A stretch of 64,000 nt of DNA from Sordaria brevicollis (lineage: Eukaryota; Ascomycota; Sordariomycetes; Sordariales; Sordariaceae): the NCBI GenBank assembly GCA_033439795.1, contig JAUTDP010000002.1, forward strand, positions 2,480,001 through 2,544,000, in the 5' to 3' direction. The translations under genes and the position numbers were made by a program. Below are positions 12,765 through 23,536 of the stretch, piece after piece. The notes under the pieces were generated by a model. The model did not search any database. It was not told where the DNA came from and saw only the letters and a program-made list of their open reading frames with translations. Position 1 is the first letter of the stretch. Each line of letters starts with the position of its first letter.

Positions 12765-15113
12765 TTAAATACCGGAATCGTTCTTCGGATGCCAAGGAGG
12801 GTTGGTATCGACGTAGGTTTGCCAGGCTTTGCAGTTGTCTTCGATCAAGGTCAAATTCATCGCTTTGCTAATCTCGTTCTTCCTTTCGAGGAACTGCACA
12901 CTTAGTCCCATACTGGCATGCCACTTGTTATTCAACGCTTGTTAGCAAAGTGATCCTTGAAGATGACCGGGGACGAGTTACGTACAGCAATATGGCAGTG
13001 GAACAACCAAGCACCCGGGTTGTCATTCTGGAAGGCCACAATCAGCCAACCTTTACCGGGCAACATCGTGGCATCACGTCGTGTTGGGTTCGTAAAGTTC
13101 AAGTTGGGAGTGTCAACGACAGGGTCGAAATGCTGGAATTCGAATTCGGGACGTGTGGGGTTTGAGTAGGCTGGGGACCTGCCAATAACTACGAAGTCAT
13201 GGCCCTGTTTACATAAGCATGTAAGTAATTGGCTCCAGGATACAAATGGTAGAGTGAGGTGAGCTTGTCATCTTGAAGCGAGAGTATTCTGTGATAGGAA
13301 GGTATGAGTTCAAAAAGCTTACATGTAGATGCATAGGGTGAGGAAGTACAGATTCGTTCTCGATGAGCCAAAAGCTCCACTAGACTCGGGTCAGTATCCT
13401 GATGATATTCGTAGCATAACGCCTGAAAGGGGGGAGAAAAATACCTCGCTCTCAGCTGGAATCTCAAGCAAGTTTTCCTCGGCGGGCCATGAGGTGCTAT
13501 TCTCTCGGACGAATTCCAGAATTGGTTTCTCCCATATGACATTGAGGCCAGTGTTGTTGACCGTCCAAAACACCTGAGTATTATTATCGTTGGGCGTGAG
13601 ATTTACCGACAACGTATTGGATGGTGAGATGTTGAACGCGCTCCTTGGAATGTCGCGCTGCACGACAGGCTTGAAGTCCGTAGTGTCCTCACAGCGTAAG
13701 TCGTCCGGCTTTAGCCCTTCAACAATTGGAAGTTGATCAGTTGCATTTGGGTAGTCGTAGGTTAGGATAGCTGCGGGATATGGATTCTGAGATGTTCCGC
13801 ACACATTGTTCGTAGGCTGGGTAGCGTTAATCCAGTAGTTACCGTTACCTTCTTCGGCCGCAATTTCTTCCTCGGACTTTCCCTGGATGATGATATCGTA
13901 TCGTTGCCCAATGCCGAGGAATATGCTTGAGAGTGTGGTATTCTGGTTGGTAGTATTGAGAGGCACAAGATCGTTGGATATGACAGTGAAATTGTGTCCG
14001 ACAATAGAGAATGTGAAGGTATAGTCCACACTGGGGTTAATCAACCGAAGGCGATGCTTTAGTCCTGGAGTAAGTACCACCTTTGCGTATTTCCCCTTGG
14101 TAAAATCACTCGGGTCAACATTGGTACCGTTGAAGAATGTGTTATTGGCGGAGGGCGGAACTTGATTAGGGCGCTGTAACCGGGACAAGATGCGGTCTGC
14201 TGAGTCGTTATACCAGTCATTGATGGGGAAGGGACCCAAATCAACATCGTAGTTGGCACTTGCCGGTCCATTGATTACTAGAGGGCCAAACACGCCGTTT
14301 CCATACTGCGAAGAGTGATGAGAGTGATACCAAGTAGTTCCGTACTGCTGGGCCAAAAATACGTAGGACTTGGTACCGTTCGGTGGGATCGGACACTCGG
14401 TTACACCATTGACACCATCATTGATGTTGTTGTTCAACATCCGGATGCCATGCCAGTGAATGGATGTCCTATGAGTGGTAAGTTGGGATTACGCCTCCTA
14501 GGTGGTTGTGAGAGACCCGAGGCTCTCTGCCGAGTATGGTGAACATACCCGTTATACTTAAGCTTGTTGACGACAGTGACGTTTATCCAGTCACCCCAAT
14601 CTGAGATTCATTAGCTTTAGTTCCCGGAGATCGTCTTGAGAATAACTCACCTGCAGTGATGGTTGGGCCTGCTCAGGCATATTAGTAGTGTCTCATCAGC
14701 ACAGGCAGGGTCAGTACTCACCAGGGTAGGAGCCTAAAAAGATATGTTAGCTAAGCTTGACCGTTCGGAGTTATTTGTACTTGACACTTACGGTTAAACA
14801 GCATCGCGTCATGCTTGAAGCTACCATCCGGACTAGTATAGTTCTCAAACTGCTCAAGGACAAGTGTGTACTAACATTTGTCAGTCAAAGACCAAGTCCC
14901 AACGTTGCAGTTTATGTCTCTCACATTCACAGTACGACCGGTTAATGGGGTGTTCGTCTCCCAGTCCGTGTTGATGTCAAAACCATCCACCCAACAAGCC
15001 CGATTTTCCGGAGTGTTGCATGACGATTGTCTTCTTGCCAATAGTGTTGCTGTGGCAGTATTGAGGACCATCAGGGCTTGGAGCAAGCCCATGACAGAAA
15101 TTTTGGAGAGCAT
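12765..15113 (-). CDS. Secreted laccase (multicopper oxidase)
   Basis: Three-domain ascomycete laccase of 602 residues. It oxidises phenols while reducing O2 to water. Nine exons: 15113-14925, 14870-14792, 14733-14722, 14668-14651, 14600-14549, 14468-13445, 13379-13323, 13204-12986, 12923-12765. All phases agree. The signal peptide is about 1-22, followed by an RRQ processing site and SCNTPENRACW. Copper ligands are complete: HWHG (121-124), WYHSHHS (H165, H167), HPMHLHGHD (472-480) and HCHIAWH (546-552), with Leu557 as axial residue. The C-terminus is DSGI, the plug seen in ascomycete laccases. Read without splicing, the gene looks broken by a TAG near 14872, but that TAG is the 3' end of intron 1 (acceptor TTAG). 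Exons 3 and 4 are only 12 and 18 nt. An upstream in-frame ATG at 15167 is possible but gives a poorer signal peptide. Confidence 0.93.
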
Positions 15114-18100
15114 GTTTGGAGATGTAGGGATCACAATGAAGCTCTTGCTCGGTGAAAAGTAGTTCAAGAAGGAAGTAATAGCCTCAGCTTCTCTCCGGAG
15201 AAGTGGCTATCTGGCAGTATGACGGTTGAGGTAGATCTCGCAGAGTTCTGTTTGATAACCAGTCCCGATCGTAAATATTCACGAAGGAAAAGAAGCCTTC
15301 TTATATGGAAACGAGGGCTCGAGCCGGCTGACTTAGCCTCTCATCCACTCCCACGACTTGTGGTCGTGTGAACGTGATACCTTGTCAAGACATCACCAAC
15401 ATGTTCTGCGCCGTAAGCATAATGACAGGCCGGGATGTGAACATGCTCTCGCCACATCCTCCCAGATGCCATCCGGAGCCTTAAAATGACAGGTTGAAAA
15501 CAAGGTGCGCCCAGTAATCGGGTACGTAACAGAAAACGAGGGAGACTTGGAACTGAAAGTCTACGAATCTGGGCCGTGAGAGAAGACTCGGACGAGTCAT
15601 ACTCCCGGTGAGCCAAAGCGGCAAAGATGATGTTGGTTCTGTAAGGGCAATCAAGGTCACGTACGAGAATCTCTTGTGTGGTCGCATTGAGGACCAGACA
15701 CTTGAATGGTTCCAAAAAGGCAACAAAGACGTGATGTCGGGTCAGGGTGTTTAAGTTGAAGAAGCGTCGTGTACATTTGATTGGAAAGAGTCCTCGGAAT
15801 CTGAGATCACTGGGTTATTTCACAGTCCCGGTAATGACAGTAACGAAAACTGACGGTCCTCGTGAAGAGCGGCCAACACAGGTAGGTCTTCCCTTTGCGA
15901 GGGTGACGTTGCCTTCATCTGCAAATCCCATAGCTTGCACATCTCTTGCATCAAAGCGAGTAAACACTGACCGTTGGTGAGCTGACGGGCAATGTCCACG
16001 TCTGCACCTTTTCCATTTTGGGCAGGGCGATGCTTTGCCTATCCCACTTGGGTATTCAGCTAAGCAGTGCGAGGCAACACAGTTGACGGGAGTTCAGGGG
16101 GATGACCCATGATCATATGCAAGGAACAAAGGTGACATGCCTAAGGAAGGCAAGACGAAGCCAGTGGCATTTTGACATCTTGTCACTCCCGAGGTTGTCG
16201 TGAACGGACATCTAGTAATGACCACTTGACCTGGTGTTACCGTTGATGCGGTTGGTATGGAAGTGAAAGGGCAGGCAGGGATGGTTCAACAATACGACGT
16301 GAGAACATGGGAATGTGCCCTCTTTAGGATCAGAAAGTCCCTGAGTGAATAAGAGCAATACCGAACCGCCCCTTTGGAACGTAGGGCTGAAAAGTTATTA
16401 AGTGTCGTTATAGTGTCTAATTAGACAAGGCGACAGGGAGTAGAGCTGGAGTCGCAAACTTGTGACCTGGAAAAGAGGAACATGGTATATCAGCCAGTGA
16501 GAACAGATCAATGTTTGGCAGCATACGGCTACGCTATCCGAAAGTCAGAGTTGTAACCCAAGTGGTGCTTGGGTGACTGTTTGATGCTGCCCGGTGAAGG
16601 ATCAACCGGTATTTTGAACCGCGGAATACCGAAAGGAGCATCTAACAAGCCTCAATATGATAGGAATATGTACGTCTAAGGACAGAACCACTGCAAAGGA
16701 ATCAGTAAACCGAATTCAACTGCGTGTGCTACGCAGCTGAGTTAGAAGCCAGGCCGCGGGGAGAAAAGAAACAGTGAAACAGAGACGACCTCACTTCCAG
16801 GAACATGACAGCAGGCATGGCTATTGGTGACCGTAGCCTCGAGTGTACCTTCACCCCAGAACATCCCAAGAGCCTGGTTGACGGGAATGGGCATGCTGTT
16901 GGTTATGGGTGTGACGTGAGACGATAACATCTGTACACCCCGTTACTAATGGCGTTAGGTTGGCTGAAGCCCCTGGTGACCATCCCTGGCCAAGTTTTCC
17001 ATGTTTGGAGTGAGGGAAATGCAGGTTCCTGTTATCGTAGGCAGACATTAAGTGGTATTAACAAGGACCTTTAAGTTGTGTCCTTGAACAACTTTTCAAA
17101 GTCGTGTGCGGCGCTGTGTAGCACAAAGGTCTTGATTTGTTTTGATGAGGCTTTGCGGAACATTTCCGGCTGGAAGGTTGAGGTCCAGAGGCTGATGTAC
17201 AGGTAACCTCTGGCTGTCACGCCAGGCATTCCCGTTGTTACATCCGAGTTTTATATCCCCGTTGTGTCAGCATGAGCGCGTGCCAACTTGATGACGACAA
17301 GCTGTCATTCGGTTTCGGAACGTGGGGGCTTCTGTTGCCAGACGGCTGGCTAAGCCACGAGCCTTTCGGGATGTATGTCAGCATCGGCGACTCTGCGGTG
17401 TATTTGAAGACGGCGAGAATCAGAACGTGGAATTCAAAAAGGCAACAAGACTCGGATCGAAGTCAATCACTCACCTGGCCAGCCTCGGACTTTTCAGGCT
17501 GGCCTCTGCTGACAGAGCCGTATTTCTCGACGGTCAGATGTGGTCTCGAGTCAATGCCTGAGAAGGCGACACGTCAATTGGCGGTAGGTCGACATCGTGT
17601 GGACGAATGTCATCAAAAACCTGAGATGTCTGGCGTGTGTCGGAGTTGGCCGAGACGATGAGAAATCGCTTGAATGTATTCACTATGGGATGAAGTGAAG
17701 AACATTCTCGGCTCAGAAAGATGAAAGGGGGTTGAAAGAGGTAGCGTTGAGGTAGAACTGTGTGATCGTGCAGTGTCCTCAATTGAGTGAGCATCAAGGT
17801 ATTCCTTGAGTGAGAAAGCGGAGGAAAAGAAGGAAGGAAAATGTTTGACGAATCCGAAGTCGGACCACCGCAGCATGAATTAGGTTTGCAGAAAATTTCA
17901 ATCATGATTGAGAAGTTGTGGAAGGAACACCGTAGAGTTGCCCGCTTGTTCGCGCCTTCCTTCCGTATCACGGAGACACTGGAAGAATTGACACAAAGTT
18001 TCACGTAATGAAGTAACAATTTGAATCTCCAAAGACACCTCAAAGTACAAACCAGCTCAGAGTATGGAGATATGGATTGTGACGGCGGAGTGTCGTCTGC

Positions 18101-18939
18101 TCTCTCCGTGAATGTGAAAGAAACCTCCTACACTGACTGCCCTTGAAGAGGACTTTTGCGACAGGCCCCATCACCCAAGAAGTAAGTTGTAAGAATCCAA
18201 CCAAGTCAGTCAAAGAATGCTAAGCAAAACTTATAGGACCTGGAGGGGGACAATCTGAGGCTGATGAAGGAAACGAAGACTGGCCGTTTGAGCCCAGTAA
18301 AGAGTGGCAATGCCAATGAATCCATTGACGACGGACAACGCCATGTTTTGCTAGCCCTTCCTCAAAACACGACCATGGTCCTAGCTGGTCAAATCAGCCC
18401 GCTGGGCCTTGATTTCAACTTGTGACAAGCTCAAGTCTGAGGCCTTCGTGGTTGTGGTGAAGCCGTGGCTGGATGAAGTCCCGGAAACAGAATAACCGGA
18501 GGTCAATGAACGACAGCACCCACTGAAGAAACTCCTGAAATGACTGCAGTCCAGAAGCCGGTCTCAAGTCACAGACGGTAGTCAAGAAGGGCCTTATCGT
18601 CGGCATCTTATCGCGGGCCACTTGATGTTCGTCCAGGTACGCGACCTGCTTGCCAAGCAAAGACGAGGTGAAGTTGGGACGAGAAACGCCAGACGGTTGT
18701 CCACCTTCGTTGCCGGCGCAACCAACCTGACCGTCCACATTCACCACACTTCCATCACCCACAGGCAGACAATTTTCCCCCTCGTTCCTCGGGTGTCGGT
18801 GCTTGCCGCCTACTCATCCTGTCTGAATTTTTGTTTCGCCCAGCAGCGTCACCTGGTACCTTTCCACTCGCCCGTCCTTTTCCGTCAACACTTGCTTCAC
18901 GGAATCACGTCGTCGCAACTCAACTGCAAACGCACAAAG
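15114..18939. other. 3.8 kb gene-free divergent region between laccase and membrane-protein gene
   Basis: No open frame here resembles a known protein, and the longest (169 codons, 17534-18043 minus; 129 codons, 17272-17661 plus) have no domain-like features. Composition is normal, not RIP-like. The stretch should carry the laccase promoter and the promoter/leader of the 18940 gene. Its size would also allow non-coding transcripts, but nothing in the sequence proves one. Confidence 0.5.
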
Positions 18940-21900
18940 ATGGAAGCGGGACATTCGATCAGCTCGCGCAGCATGCCTTCAATGTCCACTCAACCACTTG
19001 ATCCGGACCCAATTCCTCGCCCGCCTTCAGCATCGCTTGGTCGCAAGTCCTCGATTCGCGCCGTCCCTTACGATCCAAACGACACCCGCCTACCCCTCGC
19101 GCATTCTCTGTCGGGCTTATCAACCGGCAGCTATTCGCCTTCTGGCTGGCCTTTTCCCAAAAGCCACCAGAGACAAAACAGCAAATCAAAATTGCCGTAA
19201 GCTGATCCTTTGATGTGCGGCATCACTCAACCGCCTTGCTAACTCAGACTGTTCTCAACAGCCTTCCCGTTGACACCGGTAGTCCCGTCAAGATGGATCG
19301 CAGAGAGACCTCTCCAAGTCGCAGATTTGCTCAGAGATCCATGCTGAGAGCAGCAGCCAGCGCTCCCTCTCGCCAAGGCAGTTTCCATGAGTCTTCTCTG
19401 CGGAACGAGACCTTTAGCAACGCTCACAAATCCTCGAACCTAGATGAGGAGCGCGATTCTGATGAAACCAACAATGGTGCCAGCCGTGCCTCTCAGGCCA
19501 ACGCTGCCAACGTGAACGAGAGCGAAGAGCGACCCAAGTCTCGTCATGGGCGCCCGGAGTCTCTATCGCGAGCATCCGCCTCGTCACTTGCCAGCCGTCC
19601 CAAGACCCCATTCCCTTTCTCCGACCCTGACGATATGCCTACTGAACGGCCCACAAATCCCACCCCTCACGCCGCGCTGACCAGACAATCTGGAGAGTTC
19701 CAAGATCCTCGGTTTACCGCCGAATATTTCGAAACCATCAATATCCGCGATCGCACCCCCAGTCCTGAGCCGCTCACTCCTCCTCGCCGCCTTTCCGTGA
19801 CGCAGAGTGACTCTACCGACGCCATGTACGGAGGCAGCCGTCAAGTGTCCACTTTCTCAACCCTCCACGAAGTTGACGAGGAAGACGGCGACCACGATGC
19901 GGATAAGCGGAACAAACGAAATTCGGTCGATCTCGAGCCCAGCATGACGTTTGTCCAGGACACTTCGGAAAGCCAAGCGTTCGCTGATCAGAACATCAAC
20001 CTGGAAAGTCCGTCTTCTGCCCAACAAGATGAAAGCGCCATCAGCGCGAGACGAGCCACCAGTAACACCTATAGTATCCACCAAAACGTGAATATTGGCG
20101 AGGGCACTCCCGACCGGGGCATCATTCTGATAGACCCTAACCTGACCGCCGATCTCAGCACGCACAACATCTCGCGAGTTACTTCCGGCTCACGCAGGTG
20201 GACGCCTCTTCCCAACATTGACTCAATCCGTCGCGGGCCCAAAATCCGTCATCACCGCGTGATTCCAGAGCCTGGAGCTGGTGGAATAGCCCCTGCCCGC
20301 AGTGGTATTATTCCACCCGTCAACACTCTCGCTGATCTGGCCATTCTCGGCGGCAATGGCAGTGGCAACAAGCTGCACGACCTTGAGGAGCAAGACCCAG
20401 AGCAACAGGAAAGAACCCAGCGCGTCATCCGTCTTCAGAGGTGGCTGATCCCCGTCTCCTTCGGCATGCTTCAAGTGTCTATCATATCGTTTGTCGCCAG
20501 CATCGCCGTCTTTGCTACTCGTACCTCTCAATCTCCCATTTCTGCGGGCATCATTGCCTGGGTCAGCATCAGCACTGTATTGCTGGTCTCATCTCTCGCA
20601 ACCCTTGTCATCGGTGCTTGTGCTCTCGGCCGGCTTAGAAAGCAACAAACTGGTGAGGACCCGTGGATAGAGATGCACCGTCTGGCTCGGGCTCTTCCTC
20701 CCCGTCCTCCGGCTGAGAAGGATGGCGACAAGACAGACAAGAAGGGCAAGGGTCTGGCCAAGGAGGATAAGGCTGCGACTGAAGAGGCTTGGAAAAAGTT
20801 CGCCGACGACCAGGAGCAGTTGCGGAAGTATGTCGAGAAGCTGGAACAGGAGATCTTGGACATCAAAGAGAAGAAGGAAGAGGAACAGGCCATGATGCAT
20901 GCCGCAAAGCAGAAGCTGCAGCAGGCCAGCAAGAAACAGCAGACGGACGAGGACTTGCATCCCATCGGCACAGCCATATCGACCGGCGACCACTCTCCTG
21001 ACTCCAAGTCGCATTCTCACCCCACCCAACAGCCAACCGCCGAGGACTGTCCTGACTGTCCCGGCAGCAGTGGCCAGCCCTCGGAAGACGGAGACACCTC
21101 TCTGACGCCTAAGGCACCCAAAGCGACCCATAATGCGCCCCGAAACTCGCTGATCGCTGAAAATAAACCTACCTACTACCACACCTCCGGCAACCGTCGT
21201 CGCCCGCGCTCGAACACAACTGGCCACCAATCCCTGCATCGCCTGATCGGCCCTCCAACCGAGTCCACGGGATTTGGTGTGCCAGCGAGCAACAGCGGCG
21301 GCACCATTGGTTCCCTAAACGTACAGCAGCACCTCCACGGGTTTTACAGCCCTTCGCGCGGCAATAGTCAGCAATACAGCCGCGACAACAGCCATGGCGG
21401 ACGCTTACCAGACTCCTCCGCCAACCCCCCTACCGGAGTTAATGGAGCAGCCAGGGCCCAATCTGGAGATACCGGTCCCGCCGCCGCCGCAGCTCAACCC
21501 GGCGGCCCAAGCCATGGTGCCGATGGGACCGCCACCAGCGGTGGTAGCAGCACCCAATCCGGAGACGGGCCTCCAAACGCCCCCTGCCACGCCGCCGCCC
21601 GCAATCATGGAGGTGGTAGCAGCAGCACCCCCTATGAACCCTCAGACCGGCCTTCTTACGCCTCCTGCCACGCCGCCCGCGGTCACGGCAGCACCTGCCC
21701 CGATGTTGGTGATACCGCCACCCGCGGCGGTAGCAGGACATCTTATAAACCCGGTTTCCGGCCTCCTAACGCCCCCTCCCTCGCCGCTTCTTTGATTCTC
21801 GGCGGCATGGGCGTGCCCATCTCGGAAACCCAATCCAGCATCTTGACGGAGCTGTGCGAGGCCGTTACGCTTTCTAGTTATAGCGTTAATGGTTCCACCA

Positions 21901-22589
21901 CAGGAGGTGGGATTCATGAGTCGTATAGTCCGTTGGGGAGGGATGAGATTGCGGGTGTTCTGAAGAAGGCTTGTTTTATCGATGACAACAATAACAAGAG
22001 CGACAAGGGGGTTTCCCCGAGACCCTCGTCACCTTCGCCTCCAGTGATGCATTTGGCAGGGAGAGTGGAAGTGGGCACGTCTTCCTCTTCTACCTCTACC
22101 AGTTCCACCATCACGCGCGCGGAGAGCGAGAAGACGGGAGTCGAAAGTAACAAGTCCGGTGCTGCTTCGGAAAGCACCAGCACCAGCAACAAAACAACAA
22201 AGCGAAAAATGGTCGGCGGCATGCGAGCCGTCCCTCCTAGTAGCGAAATTGCCCCCGAGGACGATTATCGTCACGACGACCAGCACGAACACGAACCGAT
22301 GCCTCAGATTCCCGAGATGGCAAAGCTGCACCAACGATACCAGCACCGTCATCCCTACCAGTACCAGTACCAATACCAAATCCCGAAGCTGAGCTTGAGC
22401 TTGAATGAAGAGCAGAAGCAAAAGGCGTACTGGGGCACCTTTAGGAAAACGCCTAGTCAGAGGGGAGATGTAAGGGGTATGGAGTTTTTCGAGCCTGGTC
22501 CTGGTCCTGGTCCTGATCTTGGTTCTTCTTCTGGTTTCGTTGGTTTTCCTGCTGCTGCTGCTGGTGGTGGCGGACATCAGACTCGCTGA
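18940..22589 (+). CDS. Large fungal protein with two membrane segments and a coiled coil, function unknown
   Basis: Two exons, 18940-19196 and 19262-22589 (65-nt intron, donor GTAAGC, GCTAAC branch site, CAACAG acceptor), give 1194 residues. Residues 1 to about 470 are Ser/Pro/Arg rich and probably disordered and phosphorylated. Two hydrophobic helices follow (about 480-504 and 512-541) with a short loop between them. A Lys/Glu coiled coil lies near 595-650. The tail is low-complexity, with a Gln/Tyr repeat near 22355 and a Gly/Pro repeat near 22490. I know no function; the layout suggests a membrane-anchored scaffold with both tails on one side. Between 21394 and 21795 (about residues 797-931) a different frame looks more protein-like than the long frame (separate entry). 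The annotated product may therefore be wrong over that stretch. Confidence 0.75.
21394..21795 (+). CDS. Nested alternative-frame ORF with TP-rich repeats
   Basis: A 133-codon frame, shifted +1 relative to the long ORF that contains it, starts at an ATG in the context ACAGCCATGG and ends in TGA at 21793-21795. It encodes a Pro/Ala/Thr-rich chain. A 14-codon unit of the form NPxTGLxTPPATPP occurs three times, starting near 21555, 21639 and 21750. Between the first two units I count nine base differences. Seven fall at third codon positions of this frame, which are first positions in the long frame. That pattern suggests selection on this frame. It could be a real overlapping ORF, a segment fused to the long protein by splicing or frameshifts I cannot place, or the result of two old compensating frameshifts. 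Confidence 0.4.
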   Translation: MADAYQTPPPTPLPELMEQPGPNLEIPVPPPPQLNPAAQAMVPMGPPPAVVAAPNPETGLQTPPATPPPAIMEVVAAAPPMNPQTGLLTPPATPPAVTAAPAPMLVIPPPAAVAGHLINPVSGLLTPPPSPLL

Positions 22590-23536
22590 TTCGGTCATTG
22601 ACTTGCATTTGGTGGTTCTGTCTTTTCATCTGGGTTAAGGGGGGTGTTTGGTGTTTCTGTCATGTTTGTCGAATTCCTGTTTTTCTGTTCAAGTTTGCTC
22701 TTTGCTGTACGGCCAACCGAGACACACACATACCACACACATGGATTACATCTGGAGCGGTATCTTTTCAGGAAAGCGTTATCTGGCCCCTTTTTCGGGG
22801 TGAAAAAGCTTAGCTTGGAAAAGGAATGTTATCAGCCGGCAATGTCAAAACAGGGTGAATGAAGGGAGCTTAGCAAAAGGGGAAGGAAAAGGAAAGAGAT
22901 AGAGGGGGTAGGAAAGGGGGGAGAACAGTACCTCACTACCTCACTTTGCTTCAGTGGCATTTTGCTTTATTAGCATTGGGAGTGGGAAAAGAGGGCCAAG
23001 CAGTACCTCGCTACCTCAGTTGCTACAGCTGTAGGAATAGAGGGGGTAGGAAAGAAGAGGGAGAACAGTACCTCACTACCTCACTTGCTTCAGTGGCATT
23101 TTGCTTTTAATAGCGTTGAGGGTTCATGATCTTTTCTAGGTTGCATTTCGATGGAAATATCCCGAGGAAAGGGCGGAGAAATGGCCTCCTTCGTTTGGAG
23201 TGCACAGCGGTTGTTTCAGTTGCTTGTTAGGATAGGATGGATCGAGCGCGTCAATGTTGACTTTGATGGATTAATTAAGGACACAAAATAATGATGTAAG
23301 GGTAATTGTCAATATAGAGTGCAATGGAAAAAGATACGTAGTATCGAAAGATGTGGAGAAGGTGTCACTCTCATGCGGAAAAGTGAGGGTTATGGTATAT
23401 AACTATGTGTTGGCACGGGACCTTTGGAGCAAATGGCTATGATCAGCTTCGCTACTCTAACAGTAGATACGAGATGATATATAAACTAAGGAAAACGTTC
23501 AACAGATACCTAATGCTTGACAACAGTCCTCACACC
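22590..23536. other. Convergent intergenic region with an internal duplication
   Basis: Between the 3' ends of the membrane-protein gene and the NOL8-like gene. It contains the direct repeats listed separately and TATA-rich stretches at about 23270-23500. No coding sequence is supported. Confidence 0.5.
22899..23115. repeat. Diverged direct repeat, two copies about 138 bp apart
   Basis: Copy 1 (22899-22980) and copy 2 (23037-23118) share the runs ATAGAGGGGGTAGGAAA, GAACAGTACCTCACTACCTC and CTTCAGTGGCATTTTGCTTT, with small indels. Between them, 22991-23030 holds a partial third copy with CAGTACCTCGCTACCTC. It is probably a local tandem duplication in 3' flanking DNA. The copies lack C-to-T damage, which is expected because they are shorter than RIP normally recognises. 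Confidence 0.8.

Noticed and set aside
17534..18043. 169-codon minus-strand ORF in the laccase upstream region
   Set aside because: No family resemblance or conserved-looking segments, and it is overlapped by similar-sized ORFs on the other strand.
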